Origin: Thiothrix subterranea
Lineage (GTDB): Bacteria; Pseudomonadota; Gammaproteobacteria; Thiotrichales; Thiotrichaceae
Assembly (NCBI RefSeq): GCF_030930995.1
Contig: NZ_CP133217.1
Location: forward strand, 744,001-808,000
Reading direction: 5' to 3'
DNA: 64,000 nt
Part shown: positions 45,378 to 55,687 of the stretch, piece by piece
Layout of the letters: each line of letters opens with the position of its first letter
Numbering within the stretch: position 1 is the first letter of the stretch
Notes under the pieces: generated by a model
What the model saw: the letters and a program-made list of their open reading frames with translations, nothing else
Told to the model about the DNA's origin: nothing
Databases searched by the model: none
Translations under genes and position numbers: made by a program

Positions 45378-46789
45378 CATCCACTTTCCGCACCACCGTC
45401 CGCGCCAACCTCGCCAAACCCGAAGTCCGCGCCAATTTCTACCGTGCGATGGATGGCTTGATGACGCGCCGCCTCGACCAATTCCCCGACAAAGCCGAAC
45501 TGGAACGCTTGCGCACCCAAAGCATGGCGATCCGTGCCAATGCCTTGAGCAAGCTGCCGGAGTTGCTGGAAACGCTCGAAGCTAACCTGACCCGCAACGG
45601 CATTCAAGTGCATTGGGCAGAAACGCCGGAACAGGGCAACCAGATTGTGCAAGCGATTTTGGAACGCCACAACGCCAAGTCGATCATCAAAGGCAAGTCG
45701 ATGGTGTCGGAAGAAATGGGCATGAACCATTTCCTCGAAGCCTTGGGCATTGAATGCCTAGAATCCGACCTCGGCGAATTCATTATCCAACTGGATGGTG
45801 AAACCCCGTCGCACATTATCATGCCCGCGATTCACAAAAATCGTGTGCAGATTGCCAAGCTGTTCCACGAAAAATTCCCCGATATTCCTTACACCGAAGA
45901 CGTGGATGAATTGACGCAAATGGCGCGGCGGATTTTGCGCGACAAGTTTTACGCGACAACGGTGGGGCTTTCCGGCGTGAATTTTATGGTGGCAGAAACC
46001 GGTACGTTGTGTCTGGTGGAAAATGAAGGCAATGGGCGCATGTCGACCACTGCACCGTCGGTGCATATCGCGGTCACGGGCATTGAGAAAGTGGTGGAAA
46101 GTCTGAGCGATGTGCCGCCGCTGTTGAGCATTTTGACGCGCTCGGCAACGGGGCAACCGATTACCACCTACTTCAATATGATTTCCAGCCCGCGCAAACC
46201 GGGGGAAAAGGATGGCCCCGAAGAGGTGCATTTGGTGTTGCTGGATAATGGGCGTTCCAATATTTACAGCGATCCCGAATTGCTGGCGACCTTGCGTTGT
46301 ATTCGTTGCGGGGCGTGTATTAACCATTGTCCGGTGTACGTGCGCATTGGCGGGCATAGTTATGGCACGGTGTATCCGGGGCCGATTGGCTCGATTTTAG
46401 AACCGCAAAAAGCGGGGCTGGATGTGCATGGTGAATTGGCGCAGGCTTCGACCTTGTGCGGTGCGTGTAGCGAAGTGTGCCCGGTTCGGATTCCGATTCC
46501 GAGTATTCTCAACCGCTTGCGTTACGACGGGGTGCGCAGGGATACCGCCAATACCAACACCGTGGGTTCGGGTAAACGCCGTACTTTGAGCGAAGCAGCA
46601 ACCTGGAAAACTTGGGCGTGGGCAGCAACGCATCCGACGATTTACCACGCCGGTTCGACGCTGGCGACGCACTTCAAAGGCATGTTGCCAACCAATCTGG
46701 GCGCGTGGACGACGGTACGTAGTGCGCCAAAACTGGCAGAATCCACCTTGCACCAACAAGTAAAAAATCTGGGAGTTGATCATGAGTAA
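45374..46789 (+). CDS. lutB: Lactate utilisation protein B (LutB/LldF), iron-sulfur subunit
   Basis: A 471-residue protein with the LUD domain (about residues 60-290) and a C-terminal ferredoxin region with two [4Fe-4S] motifs, Cys-Ile-Arg-Cys-Gly-Ala-Cys near residue 312 and Cys-Gly-Ala-Cys-Ser-Glu-Val-Cys near 363. It is the electron-transfer core of the LutABC L-lactate oxidising complex. The start overlaps the lutA stop, the end overlaps the lutC start by 8 bases. Confidence 0.9.
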   Translation: MTSTFRTTVRANLAKPEVRANFYRAMDGLMTRRLDQFPDKAELERLRTQSMAIRANALSKLPELLETLEANLTRNGIQVHWAETPEQGNQIVQAILERHNAKSIIKGKSMVSEEMGMNHFLEALGIECLESDLGEFIIQLDGETPSHIIMPAIHKNRVQIAKLFHEKFPDIPYTEDVDELTQMARRILRDKFYATTVGLSGVNFMVAETGTLCLVENEGNGRMSTTAPSVHIAVTGIEKVVESLSDVPPLLSILTRSATGQPITTYFNMISSPRKPGEKDGPEEVHLVLLDNGRSNIYSDPELLATLRCIRCGACINHCPVYVRIGGHSYGTVYPGPIGSILEPQKAGLDVHGELAQASTLCGACSEVCPVRIPIPSILNRLRYDGVRRDTANTNTVGSGKRRTLSEAATWKTWAWAATHPTIYHAGSTLATHFKGMLPTNLGAWTTVRSAPKLAESTLHQQVKNLGVDHE

Positions 46790-47450
46790 TACGGCACGCG
46801 CTAATATCCTCGCTCGTTTGAAAGAAACCCCTCCCCAACCCTCCCACACCTCTTATTCCTCCCCTGACAAGGGGAGGTTAGGAGGGGTTTCTTACGCTTG
46901 GGATACGGCGGAACGAGTACGCCGTTTTACCGAACGCATGGTCGCAGTACGGGCGGAAGTGCATCACGCCACACCCGAAACGTGGCTGGATGTCGTCAGT
47001 CAGGTGTGTGCAGCCAAGGGTTTAAGCAACCTGTTGGTTTCGCCCGAAACGGTGCTGGGCAAACAGATTCACGCGCAAGCCGAACGCTTTCCCACCCTTA
47101 AAACCTACGACCAGCCCATTGAAAGCTGGAAACAGGAAATGTTTTACGGGATAGATGCGGCGTTTACGGGTACTCATGGCGGAATTGCAGAAACGGGAAC
47201 GCTGATCGTGATGCCATCCGTTGATGAACCGCGTTTGATGTCGCTGGTTCCACCCGTGCATATTGCGCTGCTGGAAGTGGATAAGCTCTACACCACGTTT
47301 GCGGAAGCAGTGCAGGAACAAGGCTGGGTGCAAACGGGAATGCCGACGAATGCGCTGCTGATTTCGGGGCCGTCAAAGTCGGCGGATATTGAGCAGACGT
47401 TGGCGTATGGGGTGCATGGGCCGAAGGAGTTGGTGGTGGTGGTGGTTTAA
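46782..47450 (+). CDS. lutC: Lactate utilisation protein C (LutC/LldG)
   Basis: A 222-residue LUD-domain protein, third subunit of LutABC. Ala-Glu-Thr-Gly-Thr-Leu near residue 140 and the Pro-Pro-Val-His segment are typical. Residues ~14-37 are encoded by a 72-bp palindromic repeat (46822-46893) inserted in frame between the N-terminal helix and the LUD domain, adding a Pro/Ser-rich, probably disordered segment without breaking the gene. The tail ends in five Val. Confidence 0.88.
   Translation: MSNTARANILARLKETPPQPSHTSYSSPDKGRLGGVSYAWDTAERVRRFTERMVAVRAEVHHATPETWLDVVSQVCAAKGLSNLLVSPETVLGKQIHAQAERFPTLKTYDQPIESWKQEMFYGIDAAFTGTHGGIAETGTLIVMPSVDEPRLMSLVPPVHIALLEVDKLYTTFAEAVQEQGWVQTGMPTNALLISGPSKSADIEQTLAYGVHGPKELVVVVV
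46822..46893. repeat. 72-bp palindromic repeat inserted in frame in lutC
   Basis: Perfect 13-base ends, AAGAAACCCCTCC (46822-46834) and GGAGGGGTTTCTT (46881-46893), with further nested CCTCCCC/GGGGAGG pairing inside. The length of 72 bases equals 24 codons and contains no stop in the lutC frame. Repeats of this kind are dispersed in Thiothrix-like genomes, as far as I recall. Confidence 0.75.
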
Positions 47451-47467
47451 ATGCTTAACGATTGGGG

Positions 47468-47971
47468 TTAGCTGAAGCAGCCCAGTAGCATGTCTAGTTC
47501 TGGGATCTGCTCACGCTTTTGCTCAAGAACCTGTATGCCAAGCCTATCTTGGTAGGTCATTTCATCCATCAAGTCACCCCCGAAAATTCTGGCACAAACC
47601 TGTTTACACTCTTCCGAACGGTGTGGCGGCGTATGCCCTAAAATACGCAGTAATAACCCTTCGATACAGGGCGTTGCACCAATCAGGGTGATGTTCCATT
47701 TTTTGGCACGTTCGCGGGCTTCTTTCGACCATTCAACATCCGTATCCATCAGAATAGCGACACGATCATAGGCGTGATTCTTGATGATATTTTCGGTGTA
47801 GCGCACGATAGCTTCGGGGCTGCCACCTGTTGCTGAACGGATGGTAATGGCTAAACCAGAACCACGTTGCCCGTACAGGTTTTTGAGGTGTTTCAGGAAT
47901 GCCTTTTCTGTTGCGCCTTCACCCATGATCAGGATGGTGCGATTAGCTTTGCGCTTTTTTACAGTTGCCAC
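47468..47971 (-). CDS. RloB-like TOPRIM-type protein, partner of an AAA ATPase
   Basis: A 167-residue protein resembling the RloB family. It has a TOPRIM-like pattern: Gly17-Glu18-Gly near the start and Asp76-Thr-Asp78 after a hydrophobic strand, which would bind Mg for nicking or nuclease activity. A Thr-Pro-Cys-Ile-Glu segment follows near residue 101. GTG 47971 is favoured (AGG 8 bases upstream) over TTG 47986. The gene follows directly on the ATPase gene and is likely its effector, as in ATPase/TOPRIM defence pairs. Confidence 0.7.
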   Translation of the reverse strand: MATVKKRKANRTILIMGEGATEKAFLKHLKNLYGQRGSGLAITIRSATGGSPEAIVRYTENIIKNHAYDRVAILMDTDVEWSKEARERAKKWNITLIGATPCIEGLLLRILGHTPPHRSEECKQVCARIFGGDLMDEMTYQDRLGIQVLEQKREQIPELDMLLGCFS

Positions 47972-47982
47972 GCGATTACCTG

Positions 47983-49185
47983 TCAAAGATTGGGGACTGC
48001 GCCATACGCGCCGGAGCGGTATTTAGCATACAAATTATCATCACGGCGCACGCCTTCCATATCGCTGAGCAACCACGCTTCGCTGTTTCCTTGCGGGTCT
48101 TTCTCTACCAACAACACTTGATCTTTGCTCAACATTTCCAGAATTTCGTGTGAATGCGAACTGAAAATAAGCTGTGCTTGCTTGGGGTTGGTGGCTGGAT
48201 TGATGAACAATTCCAGCAGTGGTACTAACATATCAGGGTGTAAATCCGCTTCCAGTTCATCAATGACAGCAACGCCGCCCAAGGTCAAAGCAGGCAATAA
48301 AATACTCAGTAACGTGTAAGCGCGTTGTGTGCCACTGGATTCACGCCACAATTCCAATTGGCGTTCTGCTTGTCCATTGTGGTGAATCCCGTAAGGCACG
48401 CTGATTTCGGTACTCTTCTGGGTTTTGGGGTCAGTGACGGTTTCAGATTTGATGATGACTGCCTGCAAGCCCAAATCGAGTTTGCACAGCAAGTCAGAGG
48501 CTTGTCTGCCCAACGATTTGTTGCGCTGAAACACCTCGGTCACTTCCAGTAGTTCATCAATACGAGAAGCGGTGGAGACGCGCCCAAGGCTATTCACGTT
48601 GGTGAAAATCTTGCCGCACACCAGCCGCATTTGCGTGGCAAGCTCTACCCCGTATTGCGCCGCAGTAGAAATCAGGCTGGCATTCTGGCGTACCTTGGCA
48701 GCTTCTTTCCTGTCAAAGCCGAAATCTTTTTGGGCGATATTGTATTGGTGGGATGTTTCGTCCCATTCCCGCTTAAAGATATAGCTGTACAGCTTGCTGG
48801 TTTTGACGAATAACGCTTCGTAGACCACCTGTTGCTTGTTCAGGGTAAGTTCGTAGCGGTACAACTGCCCTTGATAGTCGAACACTATCTGGAAGGTGGA
48901 ATTAGGGTTTTCGCTGAAAAAATGGTGTTCGATAGGGATGTCGTCATTCGGCTGTTGCGCAGAAAAAGAATCGGCAACAAACCACTGCAAAAAAGCCAGT
49001 GCTTTCAATACATTGGTTTTCCCCGAAGCATTTGGCCCGATAACTGCCAACAACTTGCTCAATCTGTCGCCGGTATCGGCAATGCAGGACAGGTCATTCT
49101 TCGGACTCTGCCCGTTCAGCACGCAAGAGACTTCTACCGTTTCCGCGAACGAGTAAAAATTTTCAAATTTGAATTGATGTAGCAT
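47983..49185 (-). CDS. AAA_15/AAA_21-type ATPase of a RloA-like two-gene system
   Basis: A 400-residue ATPase with an SMC/ABC-like head: Walker A Gly50-Pro-Asn-Ala-Ser-Gly-Lys56-Thr57, a signature-like Arg-Glu-Ser-Ser-Gly-Thr-Gln-Arg near residue 278, Walker B Val-Ala-Val-Ile-Asp-Glu-Leu-Glu (about 300) and a D-loop/His segment Ser-Ser-His-Ser-His near 343. There is no fused TOPRIM as in OLD proteins; the TOPRIM-like function is in the next gene. Such pairs (RloAB, PARIS and others) mostly act in phage defence. A good ribosome site was not seen. Confidence 0.8.
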   Translation of the reverse strand: MLHQFKFENFYSFAETVEVSCVLNGQSPKNDLSCIADTGDRLSKLLAVIGPNASGKTNVLKALAFLQWFVADSFSAQQPNDDIPIEHHFFSENPNSTFQIVFDYQGQLYRYELTLNKQQVVYEALFVKTSKLYSYIFKREWDETSHQYNIAQKDFGFDRKEAAKVRQNASLISTAAQYGVELATQMRLVCGKIFTNVNSLGRVSTASRIDELLEVTEVFQRNKSLGRQASDLLCKLDLGLQAVIIKSETVTDPKTQKSTEISVPYGIHHNGQAERQLELWRESSGTQRAYTLLSILLPALTLGGVAVIDELEADLHPDMLVPLLELFINPATNPKQAQLIFSSHSHEILEMLSKDQVLLVEKDPQGNSEAWLLSDMEGVRRDDNLYAKYRSGAYGAVPNL

Positions 49186-49324
49186 AGTTAGATACGCACA
49201 AAATCCTTATAGAAACGAATTTTTAACAATTTTTCGTTGGTTTTTGTTGTTTATAACAGTTTTTGGCGTATCTGAGAATACCAAGTGGTGATATTAATCT
49301 GAGGGATGCGCTACTATTGTGCAT

Positions 49325-51388
<2,064 letters not shown>

Positions 51389-51547
51389 GCCCGGCAATAC
51401 GGTATTTTCGTCGTACTCATGTCAAAACATCCATTGAATGTTTGTAGAAAAAATTTCTAGCAGATGATTTTTTGATACGTTAGACCGTTTTTTGTTCTAC
51501 ACTGACAAGCATACATGACGGTAAAGTAATTGGATGGGCAACGGCGA

Positions 51548-52594
51548 ATGACGACTAAAAGTGTTTATGTATCGTATTCATGGACTGCGGAGCGGGAAAC
51601 AACTCCTTTGGTTGACGAGCTTGCATGTGCCTGTGCTGAAGCTGAAATAGATTTCCTATTTGATAAAAAATGCCTAAAACATGGCGATCTTATCCGTTCA
51701 TTTATGGATGAACTAAGTAGTAATGGCAATATCATTCCTATTTTCAGTCAATCTTATTTCGAGTCAGATTACTGTATGTATGAGCTGCTAAGTATTCTAA
51801 AAAATGGTAGCTTTCAACATCGAATACATCCGGTCAGATTAGATGATATTAAAAGAATAGACGATCCAATGTTTCATTTAAGTATTATTGGGTATTGGAA
51901 AAACAAGGTAATGATGTTGGAGAGTAAGCTTAGCGAACATGATGTTGGCGTTACAATAGAGTTACAGAGAATTCGCGTTGTCTATGCTGAAATCTATCGT
52001 CATTCAGGAGAATTACTGAGCTTTATTAGTGATATGGTTATTCTACCATTAAGTCAACTAAGGCTTCAGAAGTTCAAACCTATTATTGATCGTATCATTG
52101 TTAATGAAAAAAACGCTGCTAAAAAATCGACAGATTTGAGTGTGAGTTTCTTGCCAGATGCGAACATAAAATTTTCAAAAATTAAAATCAATCATATAAC
52201 TAAAGAACTGAACGCACTTAAGTTAAGCTATGATTCTGAATATAAGGATGTAGTGAGTTGGCTCTCCAAAGATAAGACGATTCTCATTGAAATAATATAT
52301 GATCAGCTCATCGAAAAAGTTGGTGCGATTTTAAATAAAAAAGGATCTCCAGCAACAACTAGCGAGGTTGGCTTATTTAAACTTGATCTTGCACAATACA
52401 TTGAACAACTGGAGGTTTGTCTTTTGGATGATGATACTGATTTGTTAGATAGCCCTCATTTTAAAGTCAACATTAAGCATGAATTTTATGAAATGGCTTT
52501 GTCTATGCTTTTTGATCGAGTTCCAAGCTCTGTATCTGAAAAGTCAAAATCACAATTAAAATATTATATGACTTATTTGATCAAAACGATTTAA
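51548..52594 (+). CDS. TIR-domain protein with an unknown C-terminal domain
   Basis: A 348-residue protein. The N-terminal TIR_2-like domain (residues ~5-125) starts Val-Tyr-Val-Ser-Tyr-Ser-Trp and has the putative catalytic Glu79 in a Tyr-Cys-Met-Tyr-Glu-Leu segment, as in NAD-cleaving bacterial TIR domains. The remaining ~220 residues are helical and unknown, and may sense infection or mediate assembly. The gene is far more AT-rich than its neighbours, and it lies between two copies of a 65-bp repeat. ATG 51548 is chosen over TTG 51530. It may act alone or with the small coiled-coil gene downstream. Confidence 0.78.
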   Translation: MTTKSVYVSYSWTAERETTPLVDELACACAEAEIDFLFDKKCLKHGDLIRSFMDELSSNGNIIPIFSQSYFESDYCMYELLSILKNGSFQHRIHPVRLDDIKRIDDPMFHLSIIGYWKNKVMMLESKLSEHDVGVTIELQRIRVVYAEIYRHSGELLSFISDMVILPLSQLRLQKFKPIIDRIIVNEKNAAKKSTDLSVSFLPDANIKFSKIKINHITKELNALKLSYDSEYKDVVSWLSKDKTILIEIIYDQLIEKVGAILNKKGSPATTSEVGLFKLDLAQYIEQLEVCLLDDDTDLLDSPHFKVNIKHEFYEMALSMLFDRVPSSVSEKSKSQLKYYMTYLIKTI

Positions 52595-52604
52595 GATTAT
52601 TTGT

Positions 52605-52631
52605 GACGCCCCACTTTAAATGAGGGGCGTC
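52605..52631. terminator. Hairpin between TIR and coiled-coil genes, possible bidirectional terminator
   Basis: GACGCCCC and GGGGCGTC pair perfectly around an 11-base loop just after the TIR stop and before the end of the convergent small gene. No T-tract follows on either side, so termination would be weak. Confidence 0.5.
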
Positions 52632-52653
52632 ATTCCAATAAAAATACAACATT

Positions 52654-52821
52654 CTAAATTGAATCAATAAGATCATTTATCTCTTGCTTGATGTCCTCTA
52701 GTTTTGATAATAACTCTTGTCTTTCTTGCTCATTATGGAAATTGCGAATATCCATTTCAAGTAAGAATAGTTTTCTTTCCAACTTCTGTTTACGTGTTGT
52801 GAGTTGCGATAATTTAGACAT
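52654..52821 (-). CDS. Small coiled-coil protein, 55 residues
   Basis: An ORF of 56 codons including stop, with AAGGGG 8 bases before ATG 52821. The product is highly charged, with a heptad-like pattern of Leu/Ile across almost its whole length (Lys-Leu-Glu-Arg-Lys-Leu-Phe-Leu-Leu-Glu at 13-22, then Leu-Leu-Ser-Lys-Leu-Glu-Asp-Ile near 37-44), so a single coiled coil is expected. It is convergent to the TIR gene inside the same repeat-bracketed cassette and shares its low GC. It may be a partner or inhibitor of the TIR protein; no family is recognised. Confidence 0.6.
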   Translation of the reverse strand: MSKLSQLTTRKQKLERKLFLLEMDIRNFHNEQERQELLSKLEDIKQEINDLIDSI

Positions 52822-53021
52822 AACAAACCCCTTGTGTGCTTAAACAATAAAATAGATCGGTTGCAAGCAGACGCCCCAAGATGGTCATTATGCAAGTCCG
52901 AACCATCCATTGATCTGGCAAGTGGCGAGCAGTTGGAGAATCTTGTAGCTGCTTACTTTGCTGTAGACAGGCAATATTTTCATAAGTTCAGCTAATGTTA
53001 ATTATATTCATAATTTTTTTC

Positions 53022-53086
53022 TATTTGAGCAAGCCTATCGACCCTGCCGGGTTGGTAACGATGCTGGCGAAGTGGGTAGTCGTGGT
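53022..53086 (+). repeat. 65-bp direct repeat, right copy
   Basis: A perfect copy of 51320-51384 standing alone between the cassette and the hsdM fragment. In the kinase frame it would also end cleanly (two extra codons, then TAG), so either copy could be the original gene end. Confidence 0.95.
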
Positions 53087-53127
53087 AACATAGCCCCCCA
53101 TTCCCCTGATGAGAAGTCGCTGTACCC

Positions 53128-53357
53128 ATGACCGTTGCCAAACTCACCCTTGCCCGCCTTGAATCCCTGTTGCTGACTGCCTGCGACGATTTGCGTGGCA
53201 ATATGGATGCCAGTGAATACAAGGAATACATTTTCGGGATGTTATTCCTCAAGCGTGCCAGCGATTTGTTTGAGCAGCGCCAGACAGAAATTCGCCAACA
53301 ATGCGTTGCCGACGGTTTGAGTACCGCTGATACCCAGATTGAGTTGGATGACCTGTT
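53128..53357 (+). pseudogene. hsdM: N-terminal fragment of a type I restriction methyltransferase HsdM
   Basis: About 75 codons of the HsdM N-terminal domain, with [13 protein letters not shown] and [10 protein letters not shown], the usual opening of this family (full length ~500). Likeness stops near 53350, where the convergent 74-codon gene ends; the reading frame stops at 53388. The methylase body, hsdS and hsdR are absent. The break is older than and separate from the IS3 insertion 60 bases on. Confidence 0.8.
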
Positions 53358-53415
53358 TCAAACCCCACTTTTTGTCAAAGTGGCGTGATAAAAATCTGCA
53401 ACAGCGACCACTGAC
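53358..53415 (-). pseudogene. 3' part of a 74-codon small gene split by IS3
   Basis: The last 19 codons or so, ending in TGA at 53358-53360. Joined to 54674-54843 with one copy of the 3-bp target duplication removed, the frame is exactly 225 bases (74 codons plus stop). The restored tail has a Val-Ala-Asp-Phe-Tyr-His-Ala segment. Confidence 0.7.
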
Positions 53416-53483
53416 TGATCTAGCCCAGCAAACCCGGACACCCCAAGAAGTGAGTACACTATACTCGACACTTGAGGTGAAAG

Positions 53484-53780
53484 ATGAAACCAAGCAAACC
53501 GACCACCAAGCCCTACACACGCCGTTCCGAGAGCTACAAAGCGGAAGCCCTGAAACTAGCCGATCGAATCGGTTACACGGAAGCTGCGCGTCAATTGGGT
53601 TTACATGAATCGCAACTCTACGGCTGGCGAGCCAAACAGTCGCATCAACAAACGGTTAGCAGCCGCGAACAAGAGCAAGCGGCTGAAATCGCGAAACTCA
53701 AACGGGAACTGTTGATAGCCCAAGAAGAGGTGGCTATCCTAAAAAAGGCCAGCGCGTACTTTGCGAGACAGCTCAAGTGA
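53484..53780 (+). CDS. IS3 family transposase OrfA
   Basis: A 98-residue protein: N-terminal helix-turn-helix ([12 protein letters not shown] near residue 34) and a C-terminal leucine zipper that mediates dimerisation. A slippery AAAAAAG at 53741-53747, near the end of the gene, should drive -1 frameshifting to make the OrfAB transposase. Alone, OrfA modulates transposition. Confidence 0.92.
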   Translation: MKPSKPTTKPYTRRSESYKAEALKLADRIGYTEAARQLGLHESQLYGWRAKQSHQQTVSSREQEQAAEIAKLKRELLIAQEEVAILKKASAYFARQLK

Positions 53781-54646
53781 AGTACGCTTTTATTCAACAA
53801 CATAGCCGTGAATTCTGCATTCCCCGCCTGTGCCAAGCATTGGGTGTTGCCCGCAGCAGTTACTATGAATGGCTGGAGCGACAATCCAACTATCGGCAAC
53901 GTGAGCAACGCCAGGCATCACTCGATACTCAGGTTGCCGCCGCCTTCCAGTCCAAGAAAGGCTGCTATGGCGCATGGCGTTTATGTAAACTATTGGCAAA
54001 GGATGGGCAGCATTACAACCGCAAAACCATTGCCAACAGCTTGAAACGTCAGGGATTAGTCGCCAAAGCAGCGCGGAAATTCAAGGCAACCACCCATAGC
54101 CGCCATTCGTTGCCAGTGTCGCCCAATCTGCTGGAACAGAACTTTACCGCGACCGCCCCAAATCAGAAGTGGGTCGGTGACATCACTTATTTGTGGACAG
54201 ACGAAGGCTGGCTGTATCTGGCTGTTATCATTGACTTATTTTCCCGTCAAGTGATTGGTTGGGCAATGGATCAACGCATGACCGCTGATTTGGTTGGTGA
54301 TGCTCTGCAAATGGCACTTTGGAAACGTAAACATCCCAAGGGCGTGATTGTCCATTCCGACCGTGGCAGCCAATATTGCTCCCAAGCTTACCAACAACTG
54401 ATACAACAGCACCAACTGCATGGCAGCATGAGTGCCAAAGGCAATTGCTATGACAACGCCTGCGCCGAAAGCTTTTTCCATTCCATGAAAGTAGAATGCA
54501 TCCACGGTGAACGCTTTGCCACACGGGATGCCATGAAACAAACCGTTTTCGAGTACATCGAAACCGATTACAACCGTCACCGCTTGCACAGTACCTTGGG
54601 CTATCTCAGCCCGCTGGACTTTGAAGCACAATTCCTCACAAGTTGA
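53777..54646 (+). CDS. IS3 family transposase OrfB (DDE integrase domain)
   Basis: A 289-residue protein with an HTH_21-type region (Tyr-Gly-Ala-Trp-Arg-Leu) and an rve integrase core. The DDE residues are Asp in Val-Gly-Asp-Ile-Thr-Tyr-Leu, Asp in His-Ser-Asp-Arg-Gly-Ser-Gln-Tyr, and Glu in [10 protein letters not shown], with normal spacing. It overlaps orfA by 4 bases in the -1 frame and is normally translated as the OrfAB fusion. Confidence 0.93.
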   Translation: MKYAFIQQHSREFCIPRLCQALGVARSSYYEWLERQSNYRQREQRQASLDTQVAAAFQSKKGCYGAWRLCKLLAKDGQHYNRKTIANSLKRQGLVAKAARKFKATTHSRHSLPVSPNLLEQNFTATAPNQKWVGDITYLWTDEGWLYLAVIIDLFSRQVIGWAMDQRMTADLVGDALQMALWKRKHPKGVIVHSDRGSQYCSQAYQQLIQQHQLHGSMSAKGNCYDNACAESFFHSMKVECIHGERFATRDAMKQTVFEYIETDYNRHRLHSTLGYLSPLDFEAQFLTS

Positions 54647-54673
54647 GGTGTCCGGGTTTAATGGGCTAGATCA

Positions 54674-54843
54674 GACTTCGCTACAGGAAGCACGGCAACA
54701 GCCTTGGAGTAGGCGATGAACTCATCAACTGTCACACCCTCAAAGTCCTCAACTTCCAGATAGTCTGCCAGAAAGTCATCAACGCTAAGATTGCTAAAAA
54801 ATTCATTCATCAGTTCTAATGATTTTGTGTGTGCCAGATTCAT
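54674..54843 (-). pseudogene. 5' part of a 74-codon small gene split by IS3
   Basis: 56 codons from ATG 54843, with AAGGAGAGG upstream, until the IS3 end; translation then picks up five IS-derived residues and stops. The product is acidic, with Asn-Glu-Phe-Phe-Ser-Asn-Leu-Ser-Val-Asp-Asp-Phe near residue 13-24. Intact length would be 74 residues. No family is recognised; size and composition would suit an antitoxin, or a peptide precursor. Confidence 0.65.
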
Positions 54844-54973
54844 AGTAGTACCTCTCCTTAAGGCTAATTATCAAGCGTATACCGGATACACCAGTTCTTT
54901 GGACTTAATGTATTCGTACCCTTCTTTTTATTTTTTATAAGGGTCGATTGGTTGCTGACTCGTGAAAGGCACG

Positions 54974-55549
54974 TTATATCCACAGCGCTGCCAGCGAGAT
55001 TTCTATGGCGTCAAACGGTGGGATGCGTGCTACGTCGTCGTCGCCCCATGCACCCAGCAAAATCCAATGCCCGCCCGATGATTGGTAGGCTTCCAAGGTT
55101 TTGTGTTCGGGGTCAACTATCCAGAACCATTCCACCCCTTCGGCGCGGTAGATGGGCATTTTGAGGATTCTGTCTTTGCTGGCAGTAGAGGGCGAGAGGA
55201 CTTCACATGCCCAATCAGGGGCAAGTTCCAGCCATGCGGTATCCGGTAGGCTGGGCAGGCGTTCGCGTCGCCAGCCTGCCAAGTCGGGGACGAGGATGTG
55301 CGGTTTGCTCCCCAGATGGAGTTCAGGCTCAAATAAGATGAGCCAGCCGTCTGTATCCTTATTCCCTGAGTCGAAAGAGCTACCGACTTGGCGATCAAGC
55401 ACGGAGGAGGCGCGGGCATGGCGAATGGCGGGGCGCGGCATGGTGTGCAGTTCGCCGTTGAGGATTTCACCCGTGAGATGTTCCGGCAGTTGCAACAGGT
55501 CGGCGTAGGTTGCGGGAGGGGTGTCGTGTTTGCGTGCTGGTTGAGCCAT
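54974..55549 (-). CDS. Uma2 family (DUF820) endonuclease-like protein
   Basis: A 191-residue protein of the Uma2 family, a PD-(D/E)XK nuclease-like fold. Landmarks are Leu-Thr-Gly-Glu-Ile-Leu-Asn-Gly-Glu near residue 25, Val-Pro-Asp-Leu-Ala-Gly-Trp (catalytic Asp) near 90, Ala-Cys-Glu-Val-Leu-Ser-Pro-Ser (catalytic Glu) near 113, and Val-Glu-Trp-Phe-Trp-Ile-Val-Asp-Pro near 138. The family is abundant in cyanobacteria and filamentous sulfur bacteria; function unknown, perhaps linked to mobile DNA. Confidence 0.85.
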   Translation of the reverse strand: MAQPARKHDTPPATYADLLQLPEHLTGEILNGELHTMPRPAIRHARASSVLDRQVGSSFDSGNKDTDGWLILFEPELHLGSKPHILVPDLAGWRRERLPSLPDTAWLELAPDWACEVLSPSTASKDRILKMPIYRAEGVEWFWIVDPEHKTLEAYQSSGGHWILLGAWGDDDVARIPPFDAIEISLAALWI

Positions 55550-55687
55550 TGCTAGGTGTCCTTTTGACTCGATTCATAAAAATCTCGTGTCATTTAGCGA
55601 GCTTACGCTTAAAAAATCAAGGCTATTTTCTGAGCGACCAGCGATTTCGTGCTGAGCGGGTGTCACTACCGTGAACGCAAAGAATGG

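Larger units (their letters stand above)
53416..54673 (+). mobile_element. IS3 family insertion sequence, complete, 1258 bp
   Basis: Terminal inverted repeats begin TGATCTAGCCCA and continue AAACCCGGACACC at both ends, with two mismatches in 27 bases. The element carries orfA and an orfB in the -1 frame and is flanked by the 3-bp direct repeat GAC (53413-53415 and 54674-54676). All parts look intact, so it may be active. It interrupts a small minus-strand gene. Confidence 0.92.

Noticed and set aside
44538-45380. A 280-codon minus-strand frame across lutA
   Set aside because: Antisense shadow of lutA; its recognisable opening comes from the palindromic repeat.
47468-49185. Assignment of the ATPase pair to PARIS or Gabija
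   Set aside because: The small partner looks RloB-like rather than DUF4435, and neither a helicase nor a fused TOPRIM is present; a profile search would be needed for a named type.
51389-51547. Short palindromes (AAACAT/ATGTTT and TAGAAA/TTTCTA) between the kinase and TIR genes as att sites or operators
   Set aside because: Such short AT-rich inverted repeats are expected by chance in AT-rich DNA and are not repeated at the other cassette end.
52838-52998. A short plus-strand frame with protein-like composition between the coiled-coil gene and the right 65-bp repeat
   Set aside because: About 50 codons with only a possible GTG start and no ribosome site; could be a remnant of a gene end, but cannot be supported.
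53416-54673. IS3 as the cause of the hsdM truncation
   Set aside because: hsdM likeness ends about 65 bases before the IS, and the IS target lies in another gene that can be fully restored.
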